Below the pieces are notes generated by a model, which was not told the DNA's origin, did not search any database, and saw only the letters and a program-made list of their open reading frames with translations. This document shows, one piece after another, positions 53,396 to 62,198 of a stretch of DNA of 64,000 nt. The DNA is from SW132 sp038150125. Lineage in GTDB: Bacteria; Bacteroidota; Rhodothermia; Balneolales; Balneolaceae. The DNA lies in assembly GCF_038150125.1 (NCBI RefSeq), contig NZ_JBBVMF010000023.1, forward strand, positions 1-64,000, read 5' to 3'. Numbering within the stretch: position 1 is the stretch's first letter; each line of letters begins with the position of its first letter. The position numbers and the translations under genes were made by a program.

Positions 53396-54217
53396 TCAAA
53401 AACCCCATTGTTTTACATCAAAACCATATACTTCTGAAAGGGACCTCATGTCCTCTTTAAGTTCCGTGTAGACCCGCTCTCTTTCTGAATCTGTTAACCT
53501 GCGTTTTTCCGGCCTGAACAATTTTTTTCCCGCATCCTTTAGGGGCTGCGGAAACTTTTTCAGAATGAACCCCGCCAAACTCTTTTTTAGCTTTTTTTCA
53601 AAACCGGATTGCACGACCGTCTTATTCTTAGCCTCGAATGTTTCCGGCATGTAACCTCTCTCTATTTCTAGAAAATCCTGAATTCTTTTCATGAGCTGCT
53701 CCGGATGTTGTTTCAACTCAGCAAAATCAAGCAGCAAAATCTGTTCCCTTGAGAAATACTCCCGGTACATCTCCAGGTGGTAATAGTAGTTACTCGCACG
53801 AATCAAATGTTGTTGGGTAATATCGGAACCCCATGATTCATCCTTCTGCATAAAATTGTAGTGCGATTCAATTCGTTTAAAAGGATTGCGCACAATGTAG
53901 ATCAGTTTTGGACGAATTCCGGTTCTGTAAATTCTTCCCGGCACATCCCTTTTACGGGTATGTTTGGTGTAGCCTGTGGAAGCTTCAATTACGTATTTTT
54001 GCTTTTCAGAGTTAAATTCCCACAACGTATTGTATTCATTCAAACTGAGCGGCACTTCTTCTTTTTTTGAAAAAAATTCGGGCTCTTTGGTTTTTGCCCT
54101 GCAAATTTCGGGATGTTTGGCAAGGTAGTTATAGAGCGAGGTGGTGCCTGATTTCATCGCACCAATAATCATGACATAAGCATCCTTAGGTATATTTGGA
54201 GTCATTTTTGATGACAT
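53396..54217 (-). CDS. Sulfotransferase (Sulfotransfer_1 type)
   Basis: 273 aa. The PAPS loop IIGAMKSGTTSLYNYLAKHP lies at about residues 16-35. It is followed by KEPEFFSKK (substrate/catalytic region), and the 3'-phosphate site IYIVRNPFKRIESHYNFM is at about 107-124. The LLLDFAELKQHPEQLMKRIQDFL segment is typical of heparan-sulfate-like and general sulfotransferases. The C-terminal basic region matches PAPS binding. All key residues are present. The gene is the one closest to the cys cluster, 188 bp upstream of the permease and on the same strand. Confidence 0.92.
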   Translation of the reverse strand: MSSKMTPNIPKDAYVMIIGAMKSGTTSLYNYLAKHPEICRAKTKEPEFFSKKEEVPLSLNEYNTLWEFNSEKQKYVIEASTGYTKHTRKRDVPGRIYRTGIRPKLIYIVRNPFKRIESHYNFMQKDESWGSDITQQHLIRASNYYYHLEMYREYFSREQILLLDFAELKQHPEQLMKRIQDFLEIERGYMPETFEAKNKTVVQSGFEKKLKKSLAGFILKKFPQPLKDAGKKLFRPEKRRLTDSERERVYTELKEDMRSLSEVYGFDVKQWGF

Positions 54218-54535
54218 TTTGGTCTATTAATACTTTTATTACTTCTTTAGATTTTTTCGATTAACAATTTGAAGGCCTTTTTGAAAAGAGTACATATTCA
54301 ATTTGTCTTTAATTTAGGACCCCAATCCCAGCGACGAGAATTCTCGTATCCCTTTCATTCCGAAATAGCATCGATTTATTTCCCGATCATTCTTTCTTTT
54401 TTACCGATCTTGTATAATAAAGCACAATAGTTTAATTAGTTAAGCAAATTTCATATTTCATTCTGATGGAGATTCCGGCCAAAACGTGATTGCGTAAAAA
54501 TAGATAACAACCCCTAAGCTATATCTTAACGATAG
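54218..54535. other. Spacer without a supported gene
   Basis: 318 bp, AT-rich. No repeat or terminator is clear. Confidence 0.4.
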
Positions 54536-55204
54536 CTACTTATTTTTCCTGATAAAGGATGGAATGTGTGAGATAGACGGCTTTTCAATCAATATATCTT
54601 TTTCTTCAAAAAACTCGTCCACTGCCTCAGTCTCACCGGCCACAGTTCCGTAATCATCAAAAACGATCACGCCTCCCCTGACAATCCTGTCGTAAAGATG
54701 ATCAAGTATCACTTTTGTTGGTTTGTAAACATCAACATCCACATGCAGAAATGAGATCTTCAGCTCAGGATGGTCTTGCAGGTAATCCGGAACCGTTTCA
54801 ATAATGTCACCTTTAATAAACTCATAATTTTCAAAAGCTTTTCTTCTGAAAACCTCTTTCAGTTCATCTTCAGGGATCCCATAACCTGCAGTGTCCTCAA
54901 ATTCTTCGATAAATTCTGCATCTTCCTTTTTCTTCTGCTTGGGGAACTCTCCAAAAGCATCAAACCCTATGATTTTCCTGGAATAGGGGCTCTCAAGAAC
55001 CTCACGGAAAGTTGCAAGACGGATAAGAGATGCCCCTTTATAAACTCCGCACTCTACCACATGTCCCGGCAAGTGAATGATAGATTTATAAAGCTCATAC
55101 TGGGCCAGCATCTTGGGTATTCTCTTGGCGGGACTCGTCAGGTAAAAACCGTTTTCATAATCCCACATCTTTTCGGTTTCAAACCCAAAAAACGTTTCAC
55201 TCAT
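54536..55204 (-). CDS. TylF/MycF-type O-methyltransferase
   Basis: 222 aa. The family pattern is complete: LYKSIIHLPGHVVECGVYKGAS (motif I), KIIGFDAFGEFP, FIKGDIIETVPDYL, ISFLHVDVDVYKPTKVILDHL with metal-binding aspartates, and RGGVIVFDDYGTVAGETEAVDEF. TylF-like enzymes are Mg-dependent SAM methyltransferases acting on sugar hydroxyls, and homologues are common in polysaccharide loci. It is cytoplasmic. It lies between the sulfotransferase and deacetylase genes on the same strand with about 100-bp upstream spacing, so likely belongs to their transcription unit. Confidence 0.9.
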   Translation of the reverse strand: MSETFFGFETEKMWDYENGFYLTSPAKRIPKMLAQYELYKSIIHLPGHVVECGVYKGASLIRLATFREVLESPYSRKIIGFDAFGEFPKQKKKEDAEFIEEFEDTAGYGIPEDELKEVFRRKAFENYEFIKGDIIETVPDYLQDHPELKISFLHVDVDVYKPTKVILDHLYDRIVRGGVIVFDDYGTVAGETEAVDEFFEEKDILIEKPSISHIPSFIRKNK

Positions 55205-55303
55205 AATCTCTTAACTTTTAAATGTTTAAGTTATATCTCATAACGAGTTGCTTTTAAATTAGATATAGAAAGCTAATATAATAGACTCCTTTACCATTGC
55301 CTT

Positions 55304-56254
55304 TCAGTCAATTTCATTGGTATCAATCCTGGTAATACAGAATCTTTTATCCGGATCCAATACGGCTTTTTCATCCCGGGTTGTAAAAGCAAGCTTGCAC
55401 CGATTTGCTCTCAGTATTTGAATCAAAGAGTTATCGTAGGCACCGAAAGGATAACTCATAACCCAATTATCGATATCTACACCCAGAGACCCGAGAAACT
55501 CCCGCGTTTTCGTAACCTCCCGCTCCTGCTCATGAACGTCCTGCTTGTTCATCCACTCATGGCTGTGGCCATGTCCGCCTATGTACATCCCGTTGCGTTT
55601 CATGCATTTCAGGTGCTCCTCCGTCAGATAAAGCTCATCTACAAAGATGTCCTCTCTGATGCCCACTATTTTATTAAAAAGCTCATCGATGACCCTGGTG
55701 CGTACCTCTGATGGAAGCTCCCGCTGAAGTACGCGTTTAAATTTTATAATATTAATCGGATCATATTTGTGCTCACGACTGCTGACTCTCTCGTAATAAT
55801 CTTCGGGTTCGAGGAGGTCATACTCATTTTTGTACTTTCTTATGCAGGCAGTTAGCTCATGAATCAGTGAATTCGGGTCAGGGCTCGCAGCTAGTATAAA
55901 ATGGACCTTATTTATATTGAGTGCCTTCCGTTCGGCTGCTGATCGCACTGGAGGGAAAAATACACCCTGGATCTTCTCCCGGCTCAGGATTGGAAAAACT
56001 TCTGTAAAATGCTCCATATATCCATCATCAAACGTTAGCAAAGCGGCATCTGACGGGAATGAACTATCTGAAGCGGGATCATCCAAATACTCCATGCACT
56101 CCTCTATGGTTACAAATGTACATCGATCCTGAAGCAAATTGAGCTGTCGTTTAAAATCACGTATTTCCAGCCCTTTTATTTCCGGATACCGGCTTGCAGA
56201 AAAATTACGGATGTAGTGATACATCACCACGGTAATCTCTTTATAGTCAGACAT
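55304..56254 (-). CDS. Polysaccharide deacetylase family protein
   Basis: 316 aa NodB-homology protein. Motif 1 ALLTFDDGYMEHF (catalytic and metal Asp) is near residue 70-82. Motif 2 GGHGHSHEW (metal His pair) is near 225. The later MSYPFGAYDN corresponds to motif 3. Between them is an unusual ~110-residue helical insert (residues 110-215). There is no signal peptide, so it may act in the cytoplasm on lipid- or nucleotide-linked N-acetyl sugars rather than on secreted polymer. It begins the leftward transcription unit of modification genes, and its start faces the rightward neuC. Confidence 0.85.
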   Translation of the reverse strand: MSDYKEITVVMYHYIRNFSASRYPEIKGLEIRDFKRQLNLLQDRCTFVTIEECMEYLDDPASDSSFPSDAALLTFDDGYMEHFTEVFPILSREKIQGVFFPPVRSAAERKALNINKVHFILAASPDPNSLIHELTACIRKYKNEYDLLEPEDYYERVSSREHKYDPINIIKFKRVLQRELPSEVRTRVIDELFNKIVGIREDIFVDELYLTEEHLKCMKRNGMYIGGHGHSHEWMNKQDVHEQEREVTKTREFLGSLGVDIDNWVMSYPFGAYDNSLIQILRANRCKLAFTTRDEKAVLDPDKRFCITRIDTNEID

Positions 56255-56648
56255 TGTAAAATCATTCTGTGGAATGAGAAAAAAACAGATGAAAAAATCT
56301 GTTGCGTATTTTACGTAAAATTAATGTGAATTCAGATGCAGTTAAAAATTATTAACTTGAATCAGGCCTCTTTTCTGCTGATCATAAGATCATTCGGGAT
56401 ATTCACCGGGAATTCAGACGGAAACTATCAAACTGATAAAATCATCTGCAGGATGCACCTCGTGAAAACGGCTAATATTCTACTAAGAGGATAACCTGAG
56501 TAGAAAAAAATTCAAAGCCAAATAATAAATTTTTGTGGATCATTCGAGCCAGTATCTGTGCTGAGGACGGTTTCTGTGCCATGCATTTGTACGCGAACCT
56601 GCCATTTGTTTCAGCATAATTTTTCGGTCTAAACTCTACAACATTTTT
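56255..56648. other. Divergent promoter region between the deacetylase and neuC
   Basis: 394 bp of AT-rich sequence separating two divergent operons. It must contain both promoters. I cannot place -33/-7 boxes reliably. Confidence 0.4.
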
Positions 56649-57791
56649 ATGAGAAAAATTGCTTTTTTAACAGGGTCAAGAGGAGAATGGGGCTACATAC
56701 GCCCAATTATCAAGCGAATCGCCGGAGACCCTGACATGGACTACCAGATTCTGGCTACACACATGCAGCTGCTGCCTGAATTTGGAATGGCAGTAAATGA
56801 AATTGAACGTGACGGATTTGAGGTTCATGAGCGACTCTATATGACGCTGGACGGTTACACGAACCAGACAATGACCAAATCTCTTGGCTTGCTACTTATT
56901 GAACTGACAACTTCACTAACACGCCTTAAACCGGATTTACTGGTTCTTGCAGGCGACCGTGGCGAGCAGCTGATGGGGGCCATTGCCGGCGGCCATCTCG
57001 GAATACCCTGTGCCCATATACAGGCTGGTGAGCTATCAGGAAATATTGACGGGATTGTCAGACACTCAATCACTAAACTTGTCCATCTTCATTTTGCTGC
57101 AAATAAAGAGTTCGCCGAACGGGTAATAAAAATGGGGGAACAGGATTTCAGAGTGTACAACGTGGGTGCACCGCAGCTGGATGAGTTGCTTAACGGGGAC
57201 TTCACCCTGGAGGATGAGCTGAATGACCGCTTCAACCTTGACAAAGATGAAGAAGTTATCCTGGCCGTACAGCATCCTGTTACCGAAGAGGAGGAATTAG
57301 CCGCACTTCATATACAGGAAACCGTCAAGGCCCTGAAAGAATACGGTGGAAAAACGATTATGATCTATCCCAATGCGGATGGCGGTAGTGCCGAGGTCAG
57401 AAAAGCTCTCCAAAAGCTAAAGGGAACCAATATTCAATTATTCAGAAACCTGGCCCGGAGGGATTACCTGGGGTTAATGCGGAGAGCCAGCCTGATTGTG
57501 GGCAACTCGAGCAGTGGGGTTCTAGAAGCCCCTACATTCGGACTTGCCTGCCTTAATATAGGAAGACGGCAAAATGGCCGGCCTCAGGCTGACAACGTTC
57601 TGAATATAGAAAAATACACTAGTCAGGATATCCTGAATGGAATGCACACTGCTCTCTCAAACAATTTCCAAAAACGTGCTGCAGCCTCAGTGAATCCTTA
57701 TGGTGACGGCCGCAGTTCTGAAAAGATCTATAAGATTCTGAAAGAAATTCCTTTAGACTCCAAACTCCTAAACAAAGAGATGGCCTACTGA
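56649..57791 (+). CDS. neuC: UDP-N-acetylhexosamine 2-epimerase (hydrolysing), nonulosonate pathway
   Basis: 380 aa. NeuC/LegG-type epimerase: N-terminal FLTGSRGEWGYIRPII, LLVLAGDRGEQLMGAIAGGHLGIPCAHIQAGELSG with catalytic acidic residues, IDGIVRHSITKLVHLHFAAN, VYNVGAPQLDEL, and VGNSSSGVLEAPTFG near the C-terminus. The enzyme converts a UDP-N-acetylhexosamine to the free 2-epimer plus UDP, the entry step to sialic- or legionaminic-type acids. It is the first gene of a tight three-gene operon (2 bp to the CBS-neuA gene, then neuB). The exact sugar (GlcNAc or a 6-deoxy-diacetamido derivative) cannot be told from the sequence. Confidence 0.92.
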   Translation: MRKIAFLTGSRGEWGYIRPIIKRIAGDPDMDYQILATHMQLLPEFGMAVNEIERDGFEVHERLYMTLDGYTNQTMTKSLGLLLIELTTSLTRLKPDLLVLAGDRGEQLMGAIAGGHLGIPCAHIQAGELSGNIDGIVRHSITKLVHLHFAANKEFAERVIKMGEQDFRVYNVGAPQLDELLNGDFTLEDELNDRFNLDKDEEVILAVQHPVTEEEELAALHIQETVKALKEYGGKTIMIYPNADGGSAEVRKALQKLKGTNIQLFRNLARRDYLGLMRRASLIVGNSSSGVLEAPTFGLACLNIGRRQNGRPQADNVLNIEKYTSQDILNGMHTALSNNFQKRAAASVNPYGDGRSSEKIYKILKEIPLDSKLLNKEMAY

Positions 57792-57793
57792 TT

Positions 57794-58906
57794 ATGTCAG
57801 ACTCATTTACCCAGTTTACCATACATAAAAACTCCACACTGAAAGAAGCTTTGCTTCAGATGACCTCAACACACCGGGGTATTTTGCTGGTCACGGATTC
57901 GGAATCCAACCTTATTGGTGTTATAGCTGATGGGGATGTTCGCAGGGCCCTTCTTGATGATGTTTCTCTGAATATTCCAATCACACAGGTCATGAACCTT
58001 AACCCGGTAGTTGCAACCTCAAAATATCAAGCAGAGAAAATGCTTGAAAAAAATCCCTACCTCATTGTTGTACCTGTGGTTAATGAGGAAGGGAAATTGT
58101 CCGGTCTTTTATCCGCACTTAACGGCGATAATTTTTATCCCTCCCCTGAATTGGAAGCAGGAGAGAGCAATATCTTCCGGGAAGAAAAAGACAAAGTAAA
58201 ATATCTTGCCATCATACCTGCTAGGGGAGGCTCCAAAAGAATACCCGGTAAAAACCTTTCGAAAATAGGTCCGGATTCACTTCTAGCGCTGGCTATTAAA
58301 TCTGCACAGGAATCTTCCTCAATTGATGAAGTTATCGTCAGCACCGATAGCAGGGAAATAGCATCAGAGGCTGAAAGAAATGGAGTGAAGGTCCCATGGA
58401 TGAGGCCGGAATCCATTTCAGGCGATGAGGCACGCACGGTGGATGTAATGCTGCACGCTCTCGATACTTTTGTTGAAACCAATGGCTACCGCCCCGATCA
58501 CGTCGTGCTTCTGGAGCCGACAGCCCCCCTTCGTTCAAGTGAACTGATTGACAGAGCTGTGCAGCAATTTGAACATTCAAAGGAAGCCGATAGCCTTGTC
58601 TCAGTAAATAAAATAAGGCATATCTATCATCCCGAGGAGATTCTCACTTCTGATGACCACGGTTACCTTACACCCTATCTAAGCAACAGAACATTTGATT
58701 CAAGAAAAGGCAGAAAGGAACAGGAACCCGTCTACATTCAGAATGGCCTGATTTACATTACCAATGGCAGGACTCTGGCTGAAGACAAAAGCATATATGG
58801 TAATAAGGTTTTAAAATTTGAGACGGACGATACCCTTTTTGCCGACATTGATGAGCCTGAAGATCTCGAAATCGCGAGACTCAAGTACAAAAATCTTTCA
58901 AAATAA
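57794..58906 (+). CDS. CBS-domain / CMP-nonulosonate synthetase fusion
   Basis: 370 aa. Residues about 1-120 are a pair of CBS domains (STLKEALLQMTSTHRGILLVTD, LIGVIADGDVRRALL, VVPVVNEEGKLSGLL). Residues about 133-365 form an acylneuraminate cytidylyltransferase: KYLAIIPARGGSKRIPGKNL, VIVSTDSREIASEAERNG, PDHVVLLEPTAPLRSS, YIQNGLIYIT and DIDEPEDLEIA. It should activate a nonulosonic acid to its CMP form. The CBS pair, which usually binds adenine nucleotides, may regulate activity. In legionaminic/pseudaminic pathways CBS domains are best known on PtmE-type guanylyltransferases, so this fusion is worth noting. Confidence 0.88.
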   Translation: MSDSFTQFTIHKNSTLKEALLQMTSTHRGILLVTDSESNLIGVIADGDVRRALLDDVSLNIPITQVMNLNPVVATSKYQAEKMLEKNPYLIVVPVVNEEGKLSGLLSALNGDNFYPSPELEAGESNIFREEKDKVKYLAIIPARGGSKRIPGKNLSKIGPDSLLALAIKSAQESSSIDEVIVSTDSREIASEAERNGVKVPWMRPESISGDEARTVDVMLHALDTFVETNGYRPDHVVLLEPTAPLRSSELIDRAVQQFEHSKEADSLVSVNKIRHIYHPEEILTSDDHGYLTPYLSNRTFDSRKGRKEQEPVYIQNGLIYITNGRTLAEDKSIYGNKVLKFETDDTLFADIDEPEDLEIARLKYKNLSK

Positions 58907-58925
58907 ATTTTACTATACCTGAAAT

Positions 58926-59951
58926 ATGAAAACACTTAAGATTGCTGATAAAAAGATCGGCGGAGATCACAGATGCTTTATTATTGCCGAGGCCTGCGAT
59001 AATCACCTGGGTGACATGGATACCGCGAAAGAGATGGCACGGCAGTCGAAGCTTGCCGGGGCCGACGCCGTAAAATATCAGCATCATCTGCCGGATGAAG
59101 AGATGCTGAGAGACGGCGTGCCAATGAGTGACAATTTCAACATGCCGCTCTATGAGTTTCTGCAGCTTTACGCGCTTTCCCTTGAACAGCATCGTGAACT
59201 TAAGGAGTACTGTGATGAGATTGGAATTCTTTATATGTGCACTCCTTTCAGCAAAAGAGCTGCACTGGAGATCAATGATCTTGTTCCGGCTTTCAAGATC
59301 GGTTCTGGCGAACTGACCGATATACCAACACTGAAAGTAATCGCCAAACTTGGAAAACCGATGATTCTTTCCACGGGAATGAGCCTGATGAAGGAAATAG
59401 ATGAAACAGTAGAAGCCCTTAGTCTTATTACGGATCAATTTGCACTAATGAACTGTACCTCTGAATATCCGCCAAAGTACGAAGACCTGAACCTCGGAGT
59501 TATTCGGGAACTGAAGGATCGTTATGGAGTACCTGTCGGCCACTCCGATCACTCTCCGGATATATACTCCTGCTTCGGGGCCGTATCTCTTGGCGCAAAG
59601 CTGATTGAAAAACATCTGATTCTCGACAAAAAACAACCCGGGCCCGACCAAAGTGTTTCTATAGAACCCCATGAGTTATACCAGCTTGTAGACGGTATCC
59701 GCAAAATCGAAGCGGCAATGGGCAGTGAGAAAAGAATTAATGAACTGGAAAAACCCATCCGTACCTGGGCCCGGCGCAGTATCGTAACGCTGAAGGATAT
59801 TCCTGGGGGCACAACTTTAACGGAAGATCTTATCTGGACAAAACGGCCGGGAACCGGCGTGGAAGCGAAACACCTCGACAAGTTTATCGGGAAAAAAACG
59901 AAGCACGACCTCGAAAAAGATTACCTCATTCAGTGGGATGATATCGGATAA
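58926..59951 (+). CDS. neuB: N-acetylneuraminate/legionaminate synthase
   Basis: 341 aa. TIM-barrel NeuB domain: CFIIAEACDNHLGDMDTAKEM, AGADAVKYQHHLPDEEM, LYMCTPFSKRAALEI, FKIGSGELTDIPTL, ILSTGMSLMKEI, ALMNCTSEYPPKYEDLNL and VGHSDHSPDIYSCFGAVSLGAKLIEKH, with the metal-binding His residues. A C-terminal SAF (antifreeze-like) domain runs from about 285 (RRSIVTLKDIPGGTTLT, KRPGTGVEA). It condenses PEP with an N-acyl-hexosamine to form a nonulosonic acid. It is the last gene of the neuC-CBS/neuA-neuB operon, 20 bp after the synthetase. Confidence 0.95.
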   Translation: MKTLKIADKKIGGDHRCFIIAEACDNHLGDMDTAKEMARQSKLAGADAVKYQHHLPDEEMLRDGVPMSDNFNMPLYEFLQLYALSLEQHRELKEYCDEIGILYMCTPFSKRAALEINDLVPAFKIGSGELTDIPTLKVIAKLGKPMILSTGMSLMKEIDETVEALSLITDQFALMNCTSEYPPKYEDLNLGVIRELKDRYGVPVGHSDHSPDIYSCFGAVSLGAKLIEKHLILDKKQPGPDQSVSIEPHELYQLVDGIRKIEAAMGSEKRINELEKPIRTWARRSIVTLKDIPGGTTLTEDLIWTKRPGTGVEAKHLDKFIGKKTKHDLEKDYLIQWDDIG

Positions 59952-60047
59952 AGGCTACATATGAATCAACCATCAGGGAGCGATGTCTTAAACATCGCCA
60001 TTTTGAAATCAACTGATTTTTAATCATAATTTTACAATTTTCAATTA

Positions 60048-61337
60048 ATGAAAAAATTACTTGCCGGTTTCACGATTCTCTTTCTCCTTATTACAACTCT
60101 CATACTAGGATGGGACAAATACCAGGAAAGACAGCACAGAATCAGTCAGCAAGCTAGTGAGAATGACAGAGCCCCGAAGTATTCAGTTCCTGTAGAAAAG
60201 CAATGGAGAGGTGAATTTGCTCTAGATAACGGTGTCACATTATCAAACAACTTCGATGGTGCCCGGTTGAACGGAGCAATTTCAACACATGATTCTCTCA
60301 TTACGGTGCTGATTACGCCCGAAAATACCCCTGTTAAATCCAATCCATGGTACGCATTTAAAATATGGTCTGAAGAGCAGAAAGATATCTATATAAAATT
60401 TACCTATCCTGAAGGAATAACTCATCGATACTACCCTAAAATCAGTTCCGATGGAACTAACTGGAAAGACCTCCAAATCGACAATTTTATAAATTATTCC
60501 AGAGAGGGTTCCAATTTAGAAACGGGTGATATGCCAAGAGAAGCACTGATACGGTTAAGTACAGGGCCCGACACTCTCTGGGTTGCCGCCAACAAAGTTG
60601 TTTCAACCAATGACGTTGAAGGGTGGCTGGACTCACTATCGGGCAAACCGTTTATTAATATTGACGTGATTGGAGAAAGTCATCAAAAAAAGCCCATTTA
60701 TACTGTCGAAATTGAAAATGAGCAGGCCGACAAAAATATCATAATACTTACCCGTCAGTATCCGTCTATGTCTGTAGGATATCTTGCGATGCAGTCTTTT
60801 ATCGAGCAGATAACAGCAGATAACGAAACCGCAGAGGATTTCAGATCGGAGTATAATGTTTACTTATTCCCTCACATCAATCCCGACGGAGCCGACCATG
60901 GGCACTGGAGCCATAATATGGGGGGCGTAAATTTAACTGAAGACTGGGGCAACTCGATGCAGCCCGAAATCAAAGCAATTAAAGCATATATCGATTCCAT
61001 GGCGACTTTATCAGGTAATGATTTCTACCTGAATATCGATTTCCGCTCCAACCGCGAAAGTATTCTTTATGTTTACAATGCTGATACAGGAAGTAGCATG
61101 AAAGGGGAAACAATGACTATAGCCGAATCAGTGACCGGTTACCTGCCCGATTATTCTCCTGCCATTAAGACCAGAAGTACCGATGATTACATTCTTATTG
61201 CAGAGGACTATTTCTATAAAAATTACGGGATGGAATCTCTGGTCGTTATCATTGACGAAGATTCATCATATGATCTGGTTGAAGAAAAAGGCAAGGCGCT
61301 CGCGGCTTCTGTTATGGAGCACTTAATGACTTTGTAA
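60048..61337 (+). CDS. M14 carboxypeptidase-like protein lacking zinc ligands
   Basis: 429 aa. Residues 5-22 are a hydrophobic signal/anchor without a lipobox. An N-terminal beta domain (about 45-190) precedes a peptidase M14 fold. The zinc motif normally written RQHPGE is RQYPSM here (TRQYPSMSVGYLAM). The second zinc region, normally DIHGHS-like, reads IDFRSNRES. By contrast the substrate arginine/asparagine region HINPDGADHGHWSHNMGGVNLTEDW is well preserved, and an acidic IIDEDSS stands near the general-base site. It is therefore likely a non-catalytic, surface-facing homologue, possibly glycan- or peptide-binding. It follows neuB by about 100 bp and may share its transcript. Confidence 0.75.
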   Translation: MKKLLAGFTILFLLITTLILGWDKYQERQHRISQQASENDRAPKYSVPVEKQWRGEFALDNGVTLSNNFDGARLNGAISTHDSLITVLITPENTPVKSNPWYAFKIWSEEQKDIYIKFTYPEGITHRYYPKISSDGTNWKDLQIDNFINYSREGSNLETGDMPREALIRLSTGPDTLWVAANKVVSTNDVEGWLDSLSGKPFINIDVIGESHQKKPIYTVEIENEQADKNIIILTRQYPSMSVGYLAMQSFIEQITADNETAEDFRSEYNVYLFPHINPDGADHGHWSHNMGGVNLTEDWGNSMQPEIKAIKAYIDSMATLSGNDFYLNIDFRSNRESILYVYNADTGSSMKGETMTIAESVTGYLPDYSPAIKTRSTDDYILIAEDYFYKNYGMESLVVIIDEDSSYDLVEEKGKALAASVMEHLMTL

Positions 61338-61592
61338 GCCTGGTTGTTTCGGTTAACAAAGACTACTTCGTATATTTAAATGAAGGAACGGGATCGATTA
61401 AGATTTCTCCTGACTTTCGCAATCTTCATGCGGCACCATTTTGGTCATTGATTATGAACGACGTACGGTTATAAAACGTGGTATTTGAGTGTCCCGCATC
61501 TACAAAATAGATTTTTGGGGCATGATTTTACACAAATAATCAATAAAAGTAAACGCCTTGGTGGCAGCTGAGGCTGTTGGTCAGAAAAACGC

Positions 61593-61952
61593 CTAAAATT
61601 TCAGTGAAACCGTGAAAACAGCTCCCTGAGCTACACCCAGAGTATTCCACTTCATATCGCTCCACAGTGGTTCCCCTTTTTTTAAGAGTCTGTCATATAT
61701 CAATTCTTTTGATGCACCCATAGCAAGGCTAATAACTGCAGATTTCCATACAGAATCAGTTATCATATAGCTTCCCATATAAGTGATAGTGCTGAGCATA
61801 TAGTGGTTTTTATGGTAGCCTTCAATGTCTTTACTATATATGACGGCAACCACAGGAGAAAGAGTGGCCAATTGCAATGTCTCCTTATATTGGGCTTTCG
61901 CCGTATTTATCTCTAGACCAAATATAATAATTAATAGCGTGACGTATTTCAT
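61593..61952 (-). CDS. Small exported YfiM/DUF2279-like protein
   Basis: 119 aa. A cleavable signal peptide is likely (MKYVTLLIIIFGLEINTAKAQ, cleavage after AKA). The mature part contains SAVISLAMGASKELIYDRL and WSDMKWNTLGVAQGAVF. This G..KE.YD..G..WSD...NTLG pattern is that of YfiM-like proteins. Members are small envelope proteins of unknown role. It is convergent with the M14-like gene and is a single-gene unit. Confidence 0.65.
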   Translation of the reverse strand: MKYVTLLIIIFGLEINTAKAQYKETLQLATLSPVVAVIYSKDIEGYHKNHYMLSTITYMGSYMITDSVWKSAVISLAMGASKELIYDRLLKKGEPLWSDMKWNTLGVAQGAVFTVSLKF

Positions 61953-62198
61953 GGTATCATATGTGTAAAGTGGAACCTATTTAAAATGCCTGTCTTTTTT
62001 TACTACCCGATGCCTCCCTGGTCCTAGGCGCCACATAGCGGTCTATCGGTCAGTCATTGCATGTCTATAAAAACTGAATATGACTTTCTATTCATTAATC
62101 GATTCCAACCATAATATTGTGTAATTGGAGACAGTCATGCTATGGTTCAATCAAAGCATAAATCAAAGAACAGCATCAATTGAATAGACATGCCATGT

